A DNA stretch of 29,578 nucleotides. Source: Dissophora ornata. Its lineage: Eukaryota > Mortierellomycota > Mortierellomycetes > Mortierellales > Mortierellaceae. Position numbers and translations under genes: made by a program. Location: contig MU616962.1 in the NCBI GenBank assembly GCA_025201705.1, positions 1-29,578 on the forward strand. The letters are read 5' to 3'. The notes below the pieces were generated by a model. The model was not told where the DNA came from. It did no database searches and saw only the letters and a program-made list of their open reading frames with translations. Each line of letters opens with the position of its first letter. The first letter of the stretch is position 1. Of the stretch, positions 21,101-29,578 are shown one piece after another.

Positions 21101-21823
21101 GCCTGAAGCGAGTGCTGACGGGCACTAATGGTGTTAACTCCACTGCCTATAATGTTCGTGGTAAGTGTTATTTCAGTTCAAAAGAGTAGTTCGATCGGCA
21201 TTGAAGAGGAAATAGTACATGTAGCGTGAACATACACTTTCAGGTTTTCCTAGAATGTCTCTGACGACAGCCTTTCGCTTTGCCTTAGTGAGCGCTGCCA
21301 CAAGAGCATCGAGGACCGAGGGAGCGGAATCGGTAGAAGCAGCGAGGAGGTCCTCATCGCTGGCACATGAGGCTAGGCATTGAATCAGTCCCTTTTTGCC
21401 GACCCGGTATGGGTGGTTTAGATTGCTAAGCAAGAGGGCGATGGCAGGCTTACTTCCGCGGTTGGACAAGTTGACAGCCATGGTGATACCAGCGTCGCGC
21501 TGGATATAGCGCGACGAAGCATTGGTCTGAGGAAAATAAAGGGAATGCATATCAGTCACGGGGGAAGCGATGCCACCATCCGCGTTTAGCTCGGACCCGT
21601 TCTGAACGGGGCGGGAGATGAGGATCGACTGAACCGCGGGTTGCGTCGCGAGAAGTTCCTCGAGCAAGGGCAAGACATTGTCACCATGGGTGAGGGCAAG
21701 GCTCTGAAGAAACTCTGGACGCTCACGATAGCGAAGCGTCATCAAGGACCGCATGAAATCGCGCTCCGAGACAGGCAGCAGTGGCGGTGCAGCTTGGGAG
21801 GGTTCGCTGGCGACCATGGTCAT
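15159..21823 (-). CDS. Giant (2104-residue) helical protein of unknown function
   Basis: I do not recognise the family. Five minus-strand exons, 21823-21236, 21146-19555, 19474-19327, 19236-15885 and 15793-15159, join in one frame (6315 bases). Intron starts are GTATGT, GTATGT, GTAAGG and GTCAGT; each ends in AG with matching phase. The protein is almost wholly amphipathic helical and Leu-rich with no long hydrophobic membrane segment or signal peptide, which suggests HEAT/ARM-like solenoid repeats (inference from composition). No catalytic motif was seen. The first ATG (21823, MTMVASE) is used; a second lies two codons on. It ends in a short acidic tail of 8-residue repeats. The long plus-strand frames across it are shadows. 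Its start is divergent from the TMEM234-like gene, with 540 bases between them. A scaffold, transport or assembly role is possible but unsupported. Confidence 0.85.
15162..15251 (-). repeat. 24-base tandem repeat at the 3' end of the giant gene
   Basis: The CATTATTTACGTCGCTGG core recurs at 15176 and 15200, and as a variant (CATTATTTTCGCCGCTGG) at 15224, with a degenerate copy beyond. On the minus strand this encodes NNEWASDV, NNGWASDV and a terminal NNEWTSG, preceded by a diverged NDLASGE unit. Period is 24 bases, so frame is kept. Confidence 0.88.
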
Positions 21824-22363
21824 GTTGGGAATGCGAGGATCAGGGTCGCGTAACAATGGAAAAGGCGAACGCAAAAAAAACCAAAGAGGTGAACCTTATT
21901 CGAAGGTTGATTGGGCGAATCGAAGAAGTCGATGGATGAGCAGAATCACCACGAAGCTGGATAAACCGAAAAGAGGAGAGGGAGCAAGGGCGAAGAGGAA
22001 GAGGTGGAGAATAGGCGCGATCTAAATATGTATAAAAAATAAAAAATAAAAAATAAAAACGCCAATTGCCGCGGGAACAACGTTGTGCAGCGCCTCCAGC
22101 TGGTGTGTGGTCTATGACTCCACTGACATTCTGCCGAGAGCCGAGACGCGGTGAGAAGACGGAAGGCTCTCTCTCGCCGCAGTCGATCGCATGCGACGAT
22201 AGACAGCGCCCCTGACATGGTGGGAGAGTACTTATTTCTGATTTTTGGTTGGATGTCATGTTGCCTGGATTTAACGGAAACCGAGCTCCATCAGTGTGCA
22301 TGCAACATGCAACTCATTCATCAATCGTGTGCAACCTCTTTTCCCTACCATCTGTCTTTTCAA
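21824..22363. promoter_or_regulatory. Divergent promoter region, giant gene / TMEM234-like gene
   Basis: Contains a purine-rich patch (about 21950-22010), an A-rich tandem (22033-22059) and otherwise unstructured sequence. No coding frame convinces; an ATG at 22218 opens a plus-strand frame that does not match the start of the downstream protein. Confidence 0.45.
22033..22059. repeat. (TAAAAAA)n microsatellite, about four units
   Basis: Four 7-base TAAAAAA units (last one short by one A), about 210 bases upstream of the giant gene's ATG. Poly(dA) tracts in fungal promoters tend to exclude nucleosomes; a role here is inference. Confidence 0.8.
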
Positions 22364-23061
22364 ATGCTCTCCGAAAACGCCATCGGGTTTATCCTCGGTA
22401 AGAGGCACAGATGGAGATGCCAGTAAGCCATGCTTGCGTGTCATGAATCAGTTTTGACGTTAGAACATCTCTTTCCCTTGCGTTTGCTCGCGTTTTTTTT
22501 ATATCAGTCGCCCTCTGCTGGGGGTTCACCAATCCATTCATCAAGAACGGCTCCAAGGGCCTCGAGTCCATTAAGCGCGACTCGTGGCTGTCCCAGGCTG
22601 CAGCTGAATATTGGTACTTATTCACGCGTTGGCAGGTACGGACTCGTTTATTTCGCCACGATGACCCTACGAGTCTTAATTGCCCGCCCTTGTCGAAAGA
22701 GTATAGTCTCAATAACTTGTTTCATGTCTCATGATTGTCGGCCATGATAGTATGTGATCCCACTTGTTCTGAACCTATGCGGATCCGTCGTCTACTATTA
22801 CACTCTCGGAAAGGCAGATCTCTCGCTGGCGGTACCCATCACCAACTCTCTCACCTTTATCTTTACCACAATTGCGGGTATTCTTTTGGGCGAAAGCATA
22901 GGATCACCTCGTGAGTCGCCAGGATGAAATTGCTTGACTGTGCCTAGCCACTGGATGTTCCAACTAACGCTTGATTTCTGATCAACGCTGGACTAGGTTC
23001 GTGGTTGGGGATGTCAATGGTGGTTATTGGTGTGGGACTCTGCGTGCAGAGCAAGGCATAG
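22364..23061 (+). CDS. TMEM234-like small multi-pass membrane protein
   Basis: Member of the TMEM234 family, distantly related to drug/metabolite transporters and EamA proteins; molecular function is not established. Exons 22364-22397, 22508-22635, 22751-22910 and 22997-23061 give 128 residues, the family's usual size. Introns start GTAAGA, GTACGG and GTGAGT; one starts GTACGG. Signature blocks are intact: LVALCWGFTNPF near the N-terminus, a CGSVVYYYTLGKADLSLAVP block, ITNSLTF, GILLGES and a final GMSMVVIGVGLCVQS helix. Four hydrophobic segments are visible. The first exon is only 34 bases, and its phase-1 junction completes the conserved Val of LVALCWG, which is why this ATG was chosen over 22218. 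The next gene starts 140 bases after the stop. Confidence 0.88.
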
Positions 23062-23084
23062 TAGCTTGTGTTTTATAAAAAGAC

Positions 23085-23090
23085 AATAAA
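23085..23090 (+). terminator. AATAAA polyadenylation-type signal of the TMEM234-like gene
   Basis: Exact AATAAA 24 bases after the TAG stop and 112 bases before the next gene's ATG. Confidence 0.5.
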
Positions 23091-23201
23091 CACGAATGTG
23101 CAGCAGCGACCAGAGTCGCGATCCAAGTGGCTTTGAATCTCCTGTCATGAACTTTTGTGCTGAAAAAAAAAGGTGATTTAACTCTTCACCACATTGCAGC
23201 C

Positions 23202-24151
23202 ATGTCAACCGTTGTCCTGGAAACCTCGATGGTAGAGAGCAAGAATATTATAGAAGAGCGATTCTACTGGCAAAGCCCTGCTATGCATTCACTAACAGGA
23301 ATTCGTTTTCTATGGACAGGGTGAGATCACCATCGAATTATACACGGAGCACGCACCAAAGACCTGCAAGAACTTTTATGAGCTGGTAGGGGTGCCGACA
23401 GGACTTGTTCAGCAGAACTGTATATATCCTTGGTACTCAATTAAGATGCAATTGATATTAAGTTGATATTCAATCGTTTTATTTTTCAATGACAGGCAAG
23501 GAAAGGATACTACAACGATGTGGTGGTAAGTATACATCAACGGACAGCTGAGAAGCGTCAGAGATCTGTACAGACACGCTAATAATTACTTCACCTTTCG
23601 ATCGCTAGTTCCACCGCATCATCCCGGATTTCATGATTCAAGGAGGAGACCCAACGGGAACTGGACGAGGCGGTGCCTCCATTTATGGGTATGCCAAATC
23701 AAAGTCGTCTTGCTGTGACGAGTCGTCCGGGATATCAAATTCTGATGCTTTTTCCTCTCCAGTGACAAGTTTGCAGATGAATTCCACCCAGCGCTTAAGC
23801 ACACAGGAGCAGGCATTCTGAGTATGGCAAATTCTGGACCCAACACGAACGGATCACAGGTGCGGCGACATTAGATGACAAGACCGATATTTCATTATCG
23901 ATTGCAGTGCGTGGAAAGTGGAGATACTTCATTTGCTGATAATTGGAAATTATCATCTTTCCTCTTCAACTTTTGGTCCGCTCCAGTTTTTTATCGCTCT
24001 AGCGCCAACACCGTGGCTCGACAACAAGCATACGATCTTTGGGAGAGTTTCGGGAGGCATCAAGGTTGTAAACAGGATGGGACTTGTCGCGACAGACGCA
24101 AGCGATCGGCCCAAGGAGGCAGTCAAGATTATTCGCGCTAGAGTCGAGTAG
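23202..24151 (+). CDS. Cyclophilin PPIL1-type peptidyl-prolyl cis-trans isomerase
   Basis: Isomerises X-Pro bonds; the PPIL1 subgroup sits in the activated spliceosome bound to SKIP/Prp45. Six exons, 23202-23231, 23320-23385, 23496-23525, 23609-23688, 23763-23859 and 23987-24151, give 155 residues, close to human PPIL1 (166). Two exons are only 30 bases. Conserved blocks are all present: [43 protein letters not shown] (catalytic Arg and the Gln), [38 protein letters not shown] and a terminal VKIIRA. The [11 protein letters not shown] loop marks the PPIL1 branch. The whole domain is present and nothing is missing, so activity is expected. Introns start GTAGAG, GTAGGG, GTAAGT, GTATGC and GTGCGG. 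Confidence 0.95.
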
Positions 24152-25058
24152 AACGTAGCAGGGGATGGCGGCGCACAGCGCAATGTGCAGTATCATGCAT
24201 GCGAATCATTGCATGTGAATAAACCCGCATGTGGTCCTTATTTCATTTTTTGCAATCAGCAGGGCAGCGATGACAGCAGGAAGGACTGTCAGCAAACACG
24301 CGCTGTGTTTCTCGGTAACCAAACCTGAGCCAGGGAGGCGTCGATCTAATTCGAGACGGTGAGCCATGCTGAGGCTAGTTAGTAATCTCGCTCGTGGCCT
24401 GGGTCCCTTGCAGAGCGCGTGGCAGGTCGGTGTCTGGGAATGTTGATCAATGATATTCGGCGGTGAATCATTATTCAAAGGGCGATCTGAAGCAGGCCGC
24501 GGCTCGGTCGGACCTCGGCTTTGTGCGAATAAAAAAAAAAAAGAGATCAATGTTGTCCGCTGCATTCGTTAACATTCATCCTCTCATCCTCATCCATTGG
24601 CTGCACTCCCTCTATTCGTTTCATTCCCTTGCTCCTCGCATTATTGGGTTAAGATCTATAACTTAATTCCGCTGCAGGTTCTTGTGCATCCAACCGCACT
24701 GCTCACTGACGAGCCCTTTTCCGTCTACTCTTGACCCGCCACGCGATCAGTGAGGCCCGTGAAGAGTAAATCACACCCCGTCTCTTGGACCTAGAATCTT
24801 GACCGTTCCTCGCCTTCCTTACCTTTCCCATAGTTGTTCCCAACCCCACCGACAAACCCCTTTTCTATACTTCCCCCAGCGCAACACTCTGTTATTCTAT
24901 TGGCTATATTTGTCACTTTACCCTGGACGTCGTATTTCATTCTTCTTCGCCCAACAACACTTTTTTGCGACCATCTGCAACTCAGTTGGATCACAGCGAC
25001 GTCTGCTTTTCATCAAGCTCTAACATTGCATTGCATCTGGAATCAGGCGCCTGTCACC
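24152..25058 (+). promoter_or_regulatory. 907-base region: cyclophilin 3' flank and promoter of the Zn2Cys6 regulator
   Basis: Contains a 12-base A-run near 24531, an inverted CCAAT (ATTGG) near 24596 and a pyrimidine-rich leader from about 24790 on. A minus-strand frame (24367-24206) with a hydrophobic stretch is noted but not accepted as a gene. No other coding signal. Confidence 0.4.
24218..24223 (+). terminator. AATAAA polyadenylation-type signal of the cyclophilin gene
   Basis: Exact AATAAA 67 bases after the TAG stop. Confidence 0.5.
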
Positions 25059-28000
25059 ATGCCCAAGAACGACGGCTCTGCTGCTGCCTCAAAAGGTCGG
25101 GGTGACCGCCAGTCTTCAGAATCAGGAGACGATCATGACAACGACAATGACCAAGAGCACGAGCACGAGCTGGACCAGGGGAACGAAAACGATGGAGCTG
25201 CTCCCACTAAGAGGAAGCGACTGACCCAGGCCTGCGATCCCTGCCGGAAAAAGAAGATTAAATGCGGTACGTGTTCAGCCGGTGATTGTGGCAGCTTCCT
25301 TTGGGATTCGTGGTTGGTCATCTTGAATGCACAAAAATGGATATCGCGGTGCAATAGCTCTATTATATTCTCTGAGCACTACCTAGAGAAGACGCATTGC
25401 CTCGTCTTCTCTGGTGGTCGATCGATGGCGCAACTTATTCGCTAACGCACACCCTGCGTGTTTGTACTCTTGCCCCTAGACGGCGTCAAGCCAAGTTGTG
25501 CAAATTGTACAAAACTTCATGGCACCTGCTCATATCTGCCGAGCATGAAGAAGCGGGGGCCTCGACAAGGCTATATCGAGCTTCTCGAAAAGAGGCTAGA
25601 CAAGATGGAGCAGTTGCTACAGCATGGACCTGCGCCGGTCGATCCGGAACTCCTGGATTCCAAGTCGATCCTGAGTTCGCGCCTTCGACCAGGCAACAGG
25701 CGACCTTTATCGCCAACGGGAGATGGGGGGAGTCAAAGCGATTCCAATGCAAGAGCAGATCCAGAAGAGCGCTACTTCGGGACAACTTCTGGATACACCT
25801 TGCAACATACAGAGTATGATAAGCAAAGCGACCCAAACAAAGGAATTGCAGGACCCAAATACAGCTCACAATCGACGCTGCCGCGCAAAGAACGAAAAGA
25901 CCTAATTTACGGAATTAAGGATGAAATTCCTCGAAAAGATATTCTCGACCACCTCATTGAACTTTTTTTCGACTCGATATATTTCCAATTGCCCATCATC
26001 CACCAAGGAACGTTTATGAAGCAGTACAAAGAAGGCAAGGTTTCTCCAAACCTACTGAATGCGATGTGCGCTGCTGTCGCCCGATTCTCCAACCACCCGG
26101 ATGTTGTTACTACGCCGGCGTTTTTGGCTGGAGAGCCGTTTGCCACGAATGTCCGTGGGATGGTGGTCGACTCGATCGATATTCCGACAGTGTCTAACGT
26201 TCAAGCGCTTTTGTTTCTGTCAATGTACGAGTATGGCGCGGCTAGAGGGCCGAGGGCATGGATGTTTGGTGGCATGGCTATGAGGCAGGCACAAGAGTTG
26301 GGTCTGAATCGTGAGGACAGTAGTCCAGTTTTCCATTTGAAAGGGGACTGGATCATGCGCGAGACAAGGCGGAGGACATTCTGGGCGTGTTTCTTGATGG
26401 ATGTGCTGGCCTCTTCATCTTCAGGCAGGCCTAGGATGATTGATGAAAGGGACTGTGAGGTGCTGTTGCCGTTGCCAAGCGAAGATCACGATTGGTATCA
26501 TGAGAGGCCCGTCGTTGCAGAAATGCTGGGCGATGGTGAGGACTCGTCTTCTGGGACTGAGCACGAGCCGCCTACCAGGTCACACGCCGGGGACAAGAAG
26601 AAAGCCATGCACAATGAATCAGAGCCTATTCCAACTGCAGACGAAACAGCCGTCGAAGAGACAATGCCTGCAACGACTGAGAACAAAACGGACCTTTCAA
26701 GCGAGAATAACGACATCCTGATACAATCCCCAAGGTGCAAGAAACAGGGAGCGGGACATGTTCTCAGCTCCTTTGCATATTTGATCCGCATCCTGGCGGT
26801 GTTGGGCAGGGTCTCGCAGTATGTCAACCGACCGCGCTCCAAGAAAGCTATCCCTCCCAACCAACGGGGCTCAGAGTTTTCTGTAATCGATGCGGCCCTC
26901 CTTGCTTGGCACAAGTCTATACCACCCCACCTCGCCTATTCAATCGAGAACGCAAAGATGGTCAAAGATAAAGGCGAGGGTTGCATCATTATCTTTATGC
27001 ATGTGATTTATCACACTGCAGTGGTACTACTTCATCGGCCTATCCTTGCAGCGGATAAGGCGGCTTTCCCTATGGACTCGGAGAATTCGAGCGCGCGTTG
27101 CGCAGACGCCGCCAGTAAGGTCTCGGATCTTCTCGAGTTTGTCCAGGCATACAACTGTCCGCCGCGGATTTTTATCTCTGCGTTTTTTGCCTATCCAGTA
27201 TTTACTACAGCGACCATGTATGGTCAGATCAAGTTGAAATGATGTTGTTGCTGTAGCAGGGTGAGGTATTTTTACTAACCTTTCTTGCGCTTCATGTCAT
27301 CCAAATAGCCATATAACGAACGCGTTTGCTTCCGACCCGAATGTGGCAACTAGAGCACGGCGCAGTCTGAGTATTCACGTCAAAATCCTGCAGACAATGA
27401 AGCCATATTGGTCTATGGCGGATAAATTCTTCTACATCATTCGCGATCTATACTCGATTCAGTCAAAAATCAGCTCCTCGGCGAAATCTGCAGCGGCACA
27501 GAGTGTTTCTCAGGATGTTCATGCTCAACCCAAAGGGACCTCTGCTGGCGGAGCTAATGGGTCGTCGGATATTTCAGGCACTACAGGGGAATCGACATCG
27601 GCAACTGACAGCACATCATTAGAACACAATAATATGCCGCCAGGATCGATCATAGGCAGCAAGTTGACGTCGATTAGTTCCTTCCTGAAGAGTGACTCCG
27701 GCCTGATTGCACTCTGGAGACGCGCGACGGAAATGCAGGTCCTGGATGAAGCGAAACAGGAGCAACGACGTCTATCAATGTCTGAAGAGTCTACCAAGCA
27801 GCTTATGAGTCTGGAGGAGAAGAATGAGTTGCGCCCGCAAGATAGGGCGCTGCAAGAACATCGCGAGCGGATGAACACGCTCGAGATTCAGCAAATTAAT
27901 CAGGAATTTGACAGGCGGTGGAAGTCGAAACTGGAAGCATTGCCTTCTAGCAGCAAGGACGCAGATGGTGCCACATCTTCAGCCTACAGTGTAAACAACG

Positions 28001-29358
28001 GTGAAGATATGGAGGTGATTAAACAAGATTCAACATTACCTGGTAAACGTCAGGAGGAGGAAGAGCCTGTCAACCCTAAAGCTACGAAGCAAGCCAAGAC
28101 TGCGAGGACTTCCAAACCATCCAAGTCGAACAACCAAAAGATACACGGGCAGTCGTTGTCGAACGCTGACGGGCCCGAACCAACAGCCTTGCCAAGTACT
28201 GGACTTTCTCCAACAGGACCATCGTTTGGCGAATCCAACAGCGAACAGTCAAGCGAGCATCCTTGGAGTCAATCTACCTATCGACATTCTATATTGCAAC
28301 AGCCACATCAATTGCAGCATCAAGAATCCTACATTCTTCAGCCAATGCAGATTCATCCGCACCCCGGATCCTCGCCTAGTACGGAGGGATCAGGAGCGAT
28401 CGTGGCAACGGGAGACGTGAATAGACATTTAATGGATGTCTATGCCCGGCAACATCAACAGCAGGAGGTTCTCTCTCAGTCGATCGATATGATGCAAAAC
28501 GCCAATGTCCAGAGGCAGCAGCAACAGCTTCGAATGCAACAAGAACAGGCGGCACAGATGTCGTCGCTAGCTTTTGAACCGTCTGGCGGGTTCTCTTCAT
28601 CATTTTTGTCGTCCACTTCGTTGCCGAACCAGCAGGACTTTTCGCCACAGGGATTTTCTTCTGGGGTCTTTGGGTTGCCGCTAGTTTACGGAAGCAACTA
28701 TGGCGATAGTCAGACGCAGAGAATCCAGACAGAGTCCCTTGGGACGTTGTTTGACTTTGCATTGCCACAAGGGGATATCTCATTCTTGTCCAACTCGTTT
28801 CAAGTGCCACCTACGATGATGCAGAACATCTTCAGCTTCGAAAGTACAAATAGCGGGCCGATGCATTCCTCAGCAAGCCCGATCGAACAGACCCCTGGCA
28901 CAGCAGGGTCAACAATGTCCATCAGTGATGATATGGCTTCAGCTTCGAGCTCCAGTCCAGCCATCTCTGGCTCGTCCCCGACACCCCTGAACCGACCTTT
29001 GGACTCACAGAGTCCCAGCTTAGACTCAAACAACCTGTTTAACATCTCACCCAGGTTACACGCCTTCCTCATGTCGGAAGAGCCCTATACGGACAGTAGC
29101 AACGCTAGAGGCGTACAAGCGACGCCTAGCAACTTGATCCGATACTTGCAGCTTCATCAACAAGAAATGCAACAGCAGCAGCTGCTGCAGCAGCAAAACA
29201 TGCAGCCGGTGTTAAACCAGCAGAATTCGTTAATTTTTGATGACTACCTTCCATGGAACCAGTTTTCGGCCTTGCAGCAACAACAGCAGCAGCCGCAACA
29301 GCAACAAAATCTTCAGCAGCAACAATCTCAGCATCAGCAACCACAGCAACGGTATTAG
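25059..29358 (+). CDS. Long Zn2Cys6 (Gal4-type) fungal transcription factor with Gln-rich C-terminus
   Basis: DNA-binding regulator; target genes unknown. Exons 25059-25266, 25480-27217 and 27309-29358 give 1331 residues. The first intron (213 bases) splits the zinc cluster: C59, C62, C69 lie in exon 1 and C76, C79, C86 in exon 2, a perfect C-x2-C-x6-C-x6-C-x2-C-x6-C after an acidic Asp/Glu/His-rich leader. A linker and short coiled coil (YIELLEKRLDKMEQLLQ) follow, as in dimeric Gal4-type factors. The fungal-specific regulatory domain starts near residue 230 (LIELFFDSIYFQLPIIHQGTF) and includes MAMRQAQELGLNRED and RRRTFWACFLMDVL. The last exon is disordered and Gln/Ser-rich with poly-Gln runs near the C-terminus, resembling activation regions. 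The ATG at 25059 is the first in its frame (CACCATGCCC). Introns start GTACGT and GTATGG. Target and inducer cannot be inferred. Confidence 0.9.
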
Positions 29359-29463
29359 AGCTGGTTTCCTGGATATTCGTAGTGGTAATCGATACAAGTT
29401 TGACTATAGACATTATGGTGGCTTCCCCCTCTTTCCCCCCCTCTTCCTCCTCATTGTACAGAT

Positions 29464-29469
29464 AATAAA
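29464..29469 (+). terminator. AATAAA polyadenylation-type signal of the Zn2Cys6 regulator gene
   Basis: Exact AATAAA 106 bases after the TAG stop, overlapping the end of the possible convergent gene. Confidence 0.45.
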
Positions 29470-29477
29470 AATGCAGC

Positions 29478-29576
29478 TCATGGCGTGGACGTAAAGTGTG
29501 GAGAAAGGTGTTCCTGGAAGGCAACAATATCAGGCCAGGATGTTCGGTCTGGACATGGGAACACCACATCCACATC
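29478..29576 (-). CDS. Possible 3' end of a convergent gene (partial)
   Basis: From the right edge, the minus strand reads 32 codons without interruption (DVDVVFPCPDRTSWPDIVAF, then a short tail) to a TGA at 29480-29478. The composition is protein-like, but the frame is short and there is no homology to cite. A second minus-strand frame in the same place is also open, so this may be chance. Confidence 0.25.
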   Translation of the reverse strand, partial: DVDVVFPCPDRTSWPDIVAFQEHLSPHFTSTP

Positions 29577-29578
29577 CA

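Noticed and set aside
24206..24367. Minus-strand frame starting at 24367 with a hydrophobic stretch (ACLLTVLPAVIAALLIAK)
   Set aside because: Could be a 53-residue tail-anchored protein, but it overlaps the cyclophilin's polyadenylation signal and has no known match or supporting splice sites; left out for lack of support.
29126..29575. Minus-strand frame of 149 residues with poly-Ala/Val runs
   Set aside because: It is the complement of the poly-Gln CAG tracts in the transcription factor, hence the Ala/Val runs.
1..29578. tRNA or rRNA genes, CRISPR arrays, terminal-repeat transposons
   Set aside because: Looked for cloverleaf-type motifs, spaced direct repeats and transposase or reverse-transcriptase motifs by eye; none was convincing. 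A tRNA or repeat search could still find something missed.

Overview
The window looks like nuclear DNA of a filamentous fungus. Nearly every gene is broken by short GT..AG introns (about 70-215 bases), leaders are pyrimidine-rich, and AATAAA signals follow several stops. Two genes point to an early-diverging lineage (Mucoromycota, probably Mortierella-like): an MTA1-type MT-A70 adenine methyltransferase and a long Gln-rich Zn2Cys6 regulator. The taxonomic placement is an inference from gene content. All exon models below were built by hand from splice motifs, frame continuity and family similarity recalled from memory; no search was run.

Layout. 1-1692 (+): 3' part of a five-exon gene for an acidic, Ser-rich zinc-finger-like protein. 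2106-3753 (+): Golgi GDP-mannose transporter, five exons. 3894-5194 (-): five-exon MTA1-like adenine methyltransferase with an intact DPPW motif, convergent with the transporter. 5416-6834 and 7794-9227 (-): two tandem, intronless, wax-synthase/MBOAT-like acyltransferase paralogues. 9935-10734 (+): HAD phosphatase of the glycerol-3-phosphate/2-deoxyglucose-6-phosphate type, divergent from the acyltransferases across a region with a 44-base tandem duplication. 11016-11628 (-): a weakly supported small gene. 12229-15033 (+): family 2 glycosyltransferase resembling hyaluronan synthase/cryptococcal Cps1, with a long disordered N-terminus. 15159-21823 (-): one five-exon gene for a 2104-residue helical protein of unknown function ending in an 8-residue tandem repeat. 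22364-23061 (+): TMEM234-like small membrane protein. 23202-24151 (+): spliceosomal cyclophilin PPIL1. 25059-29358 (+): 1331-residue Zn2Cys6 transcription factor. 29478-29576 (-): possible 3' end of a neighbouring gene.

Themes. GDP-mannose import into the Golgi and the hyaluronan-synthase-like enzyme both concern cell-surface polysaccharides. The two acyltransferases concern neutral-lipid or secondary-metabolite acylation. The methyltransferase is the most unusual gene: in ciliates its closest relatives make DNA N6-methyladenine, and early-diverging fungi are known for abundant symmetric DNA 6mA. No tRNA, rRNA, CRISPR array or transposon was recognised.
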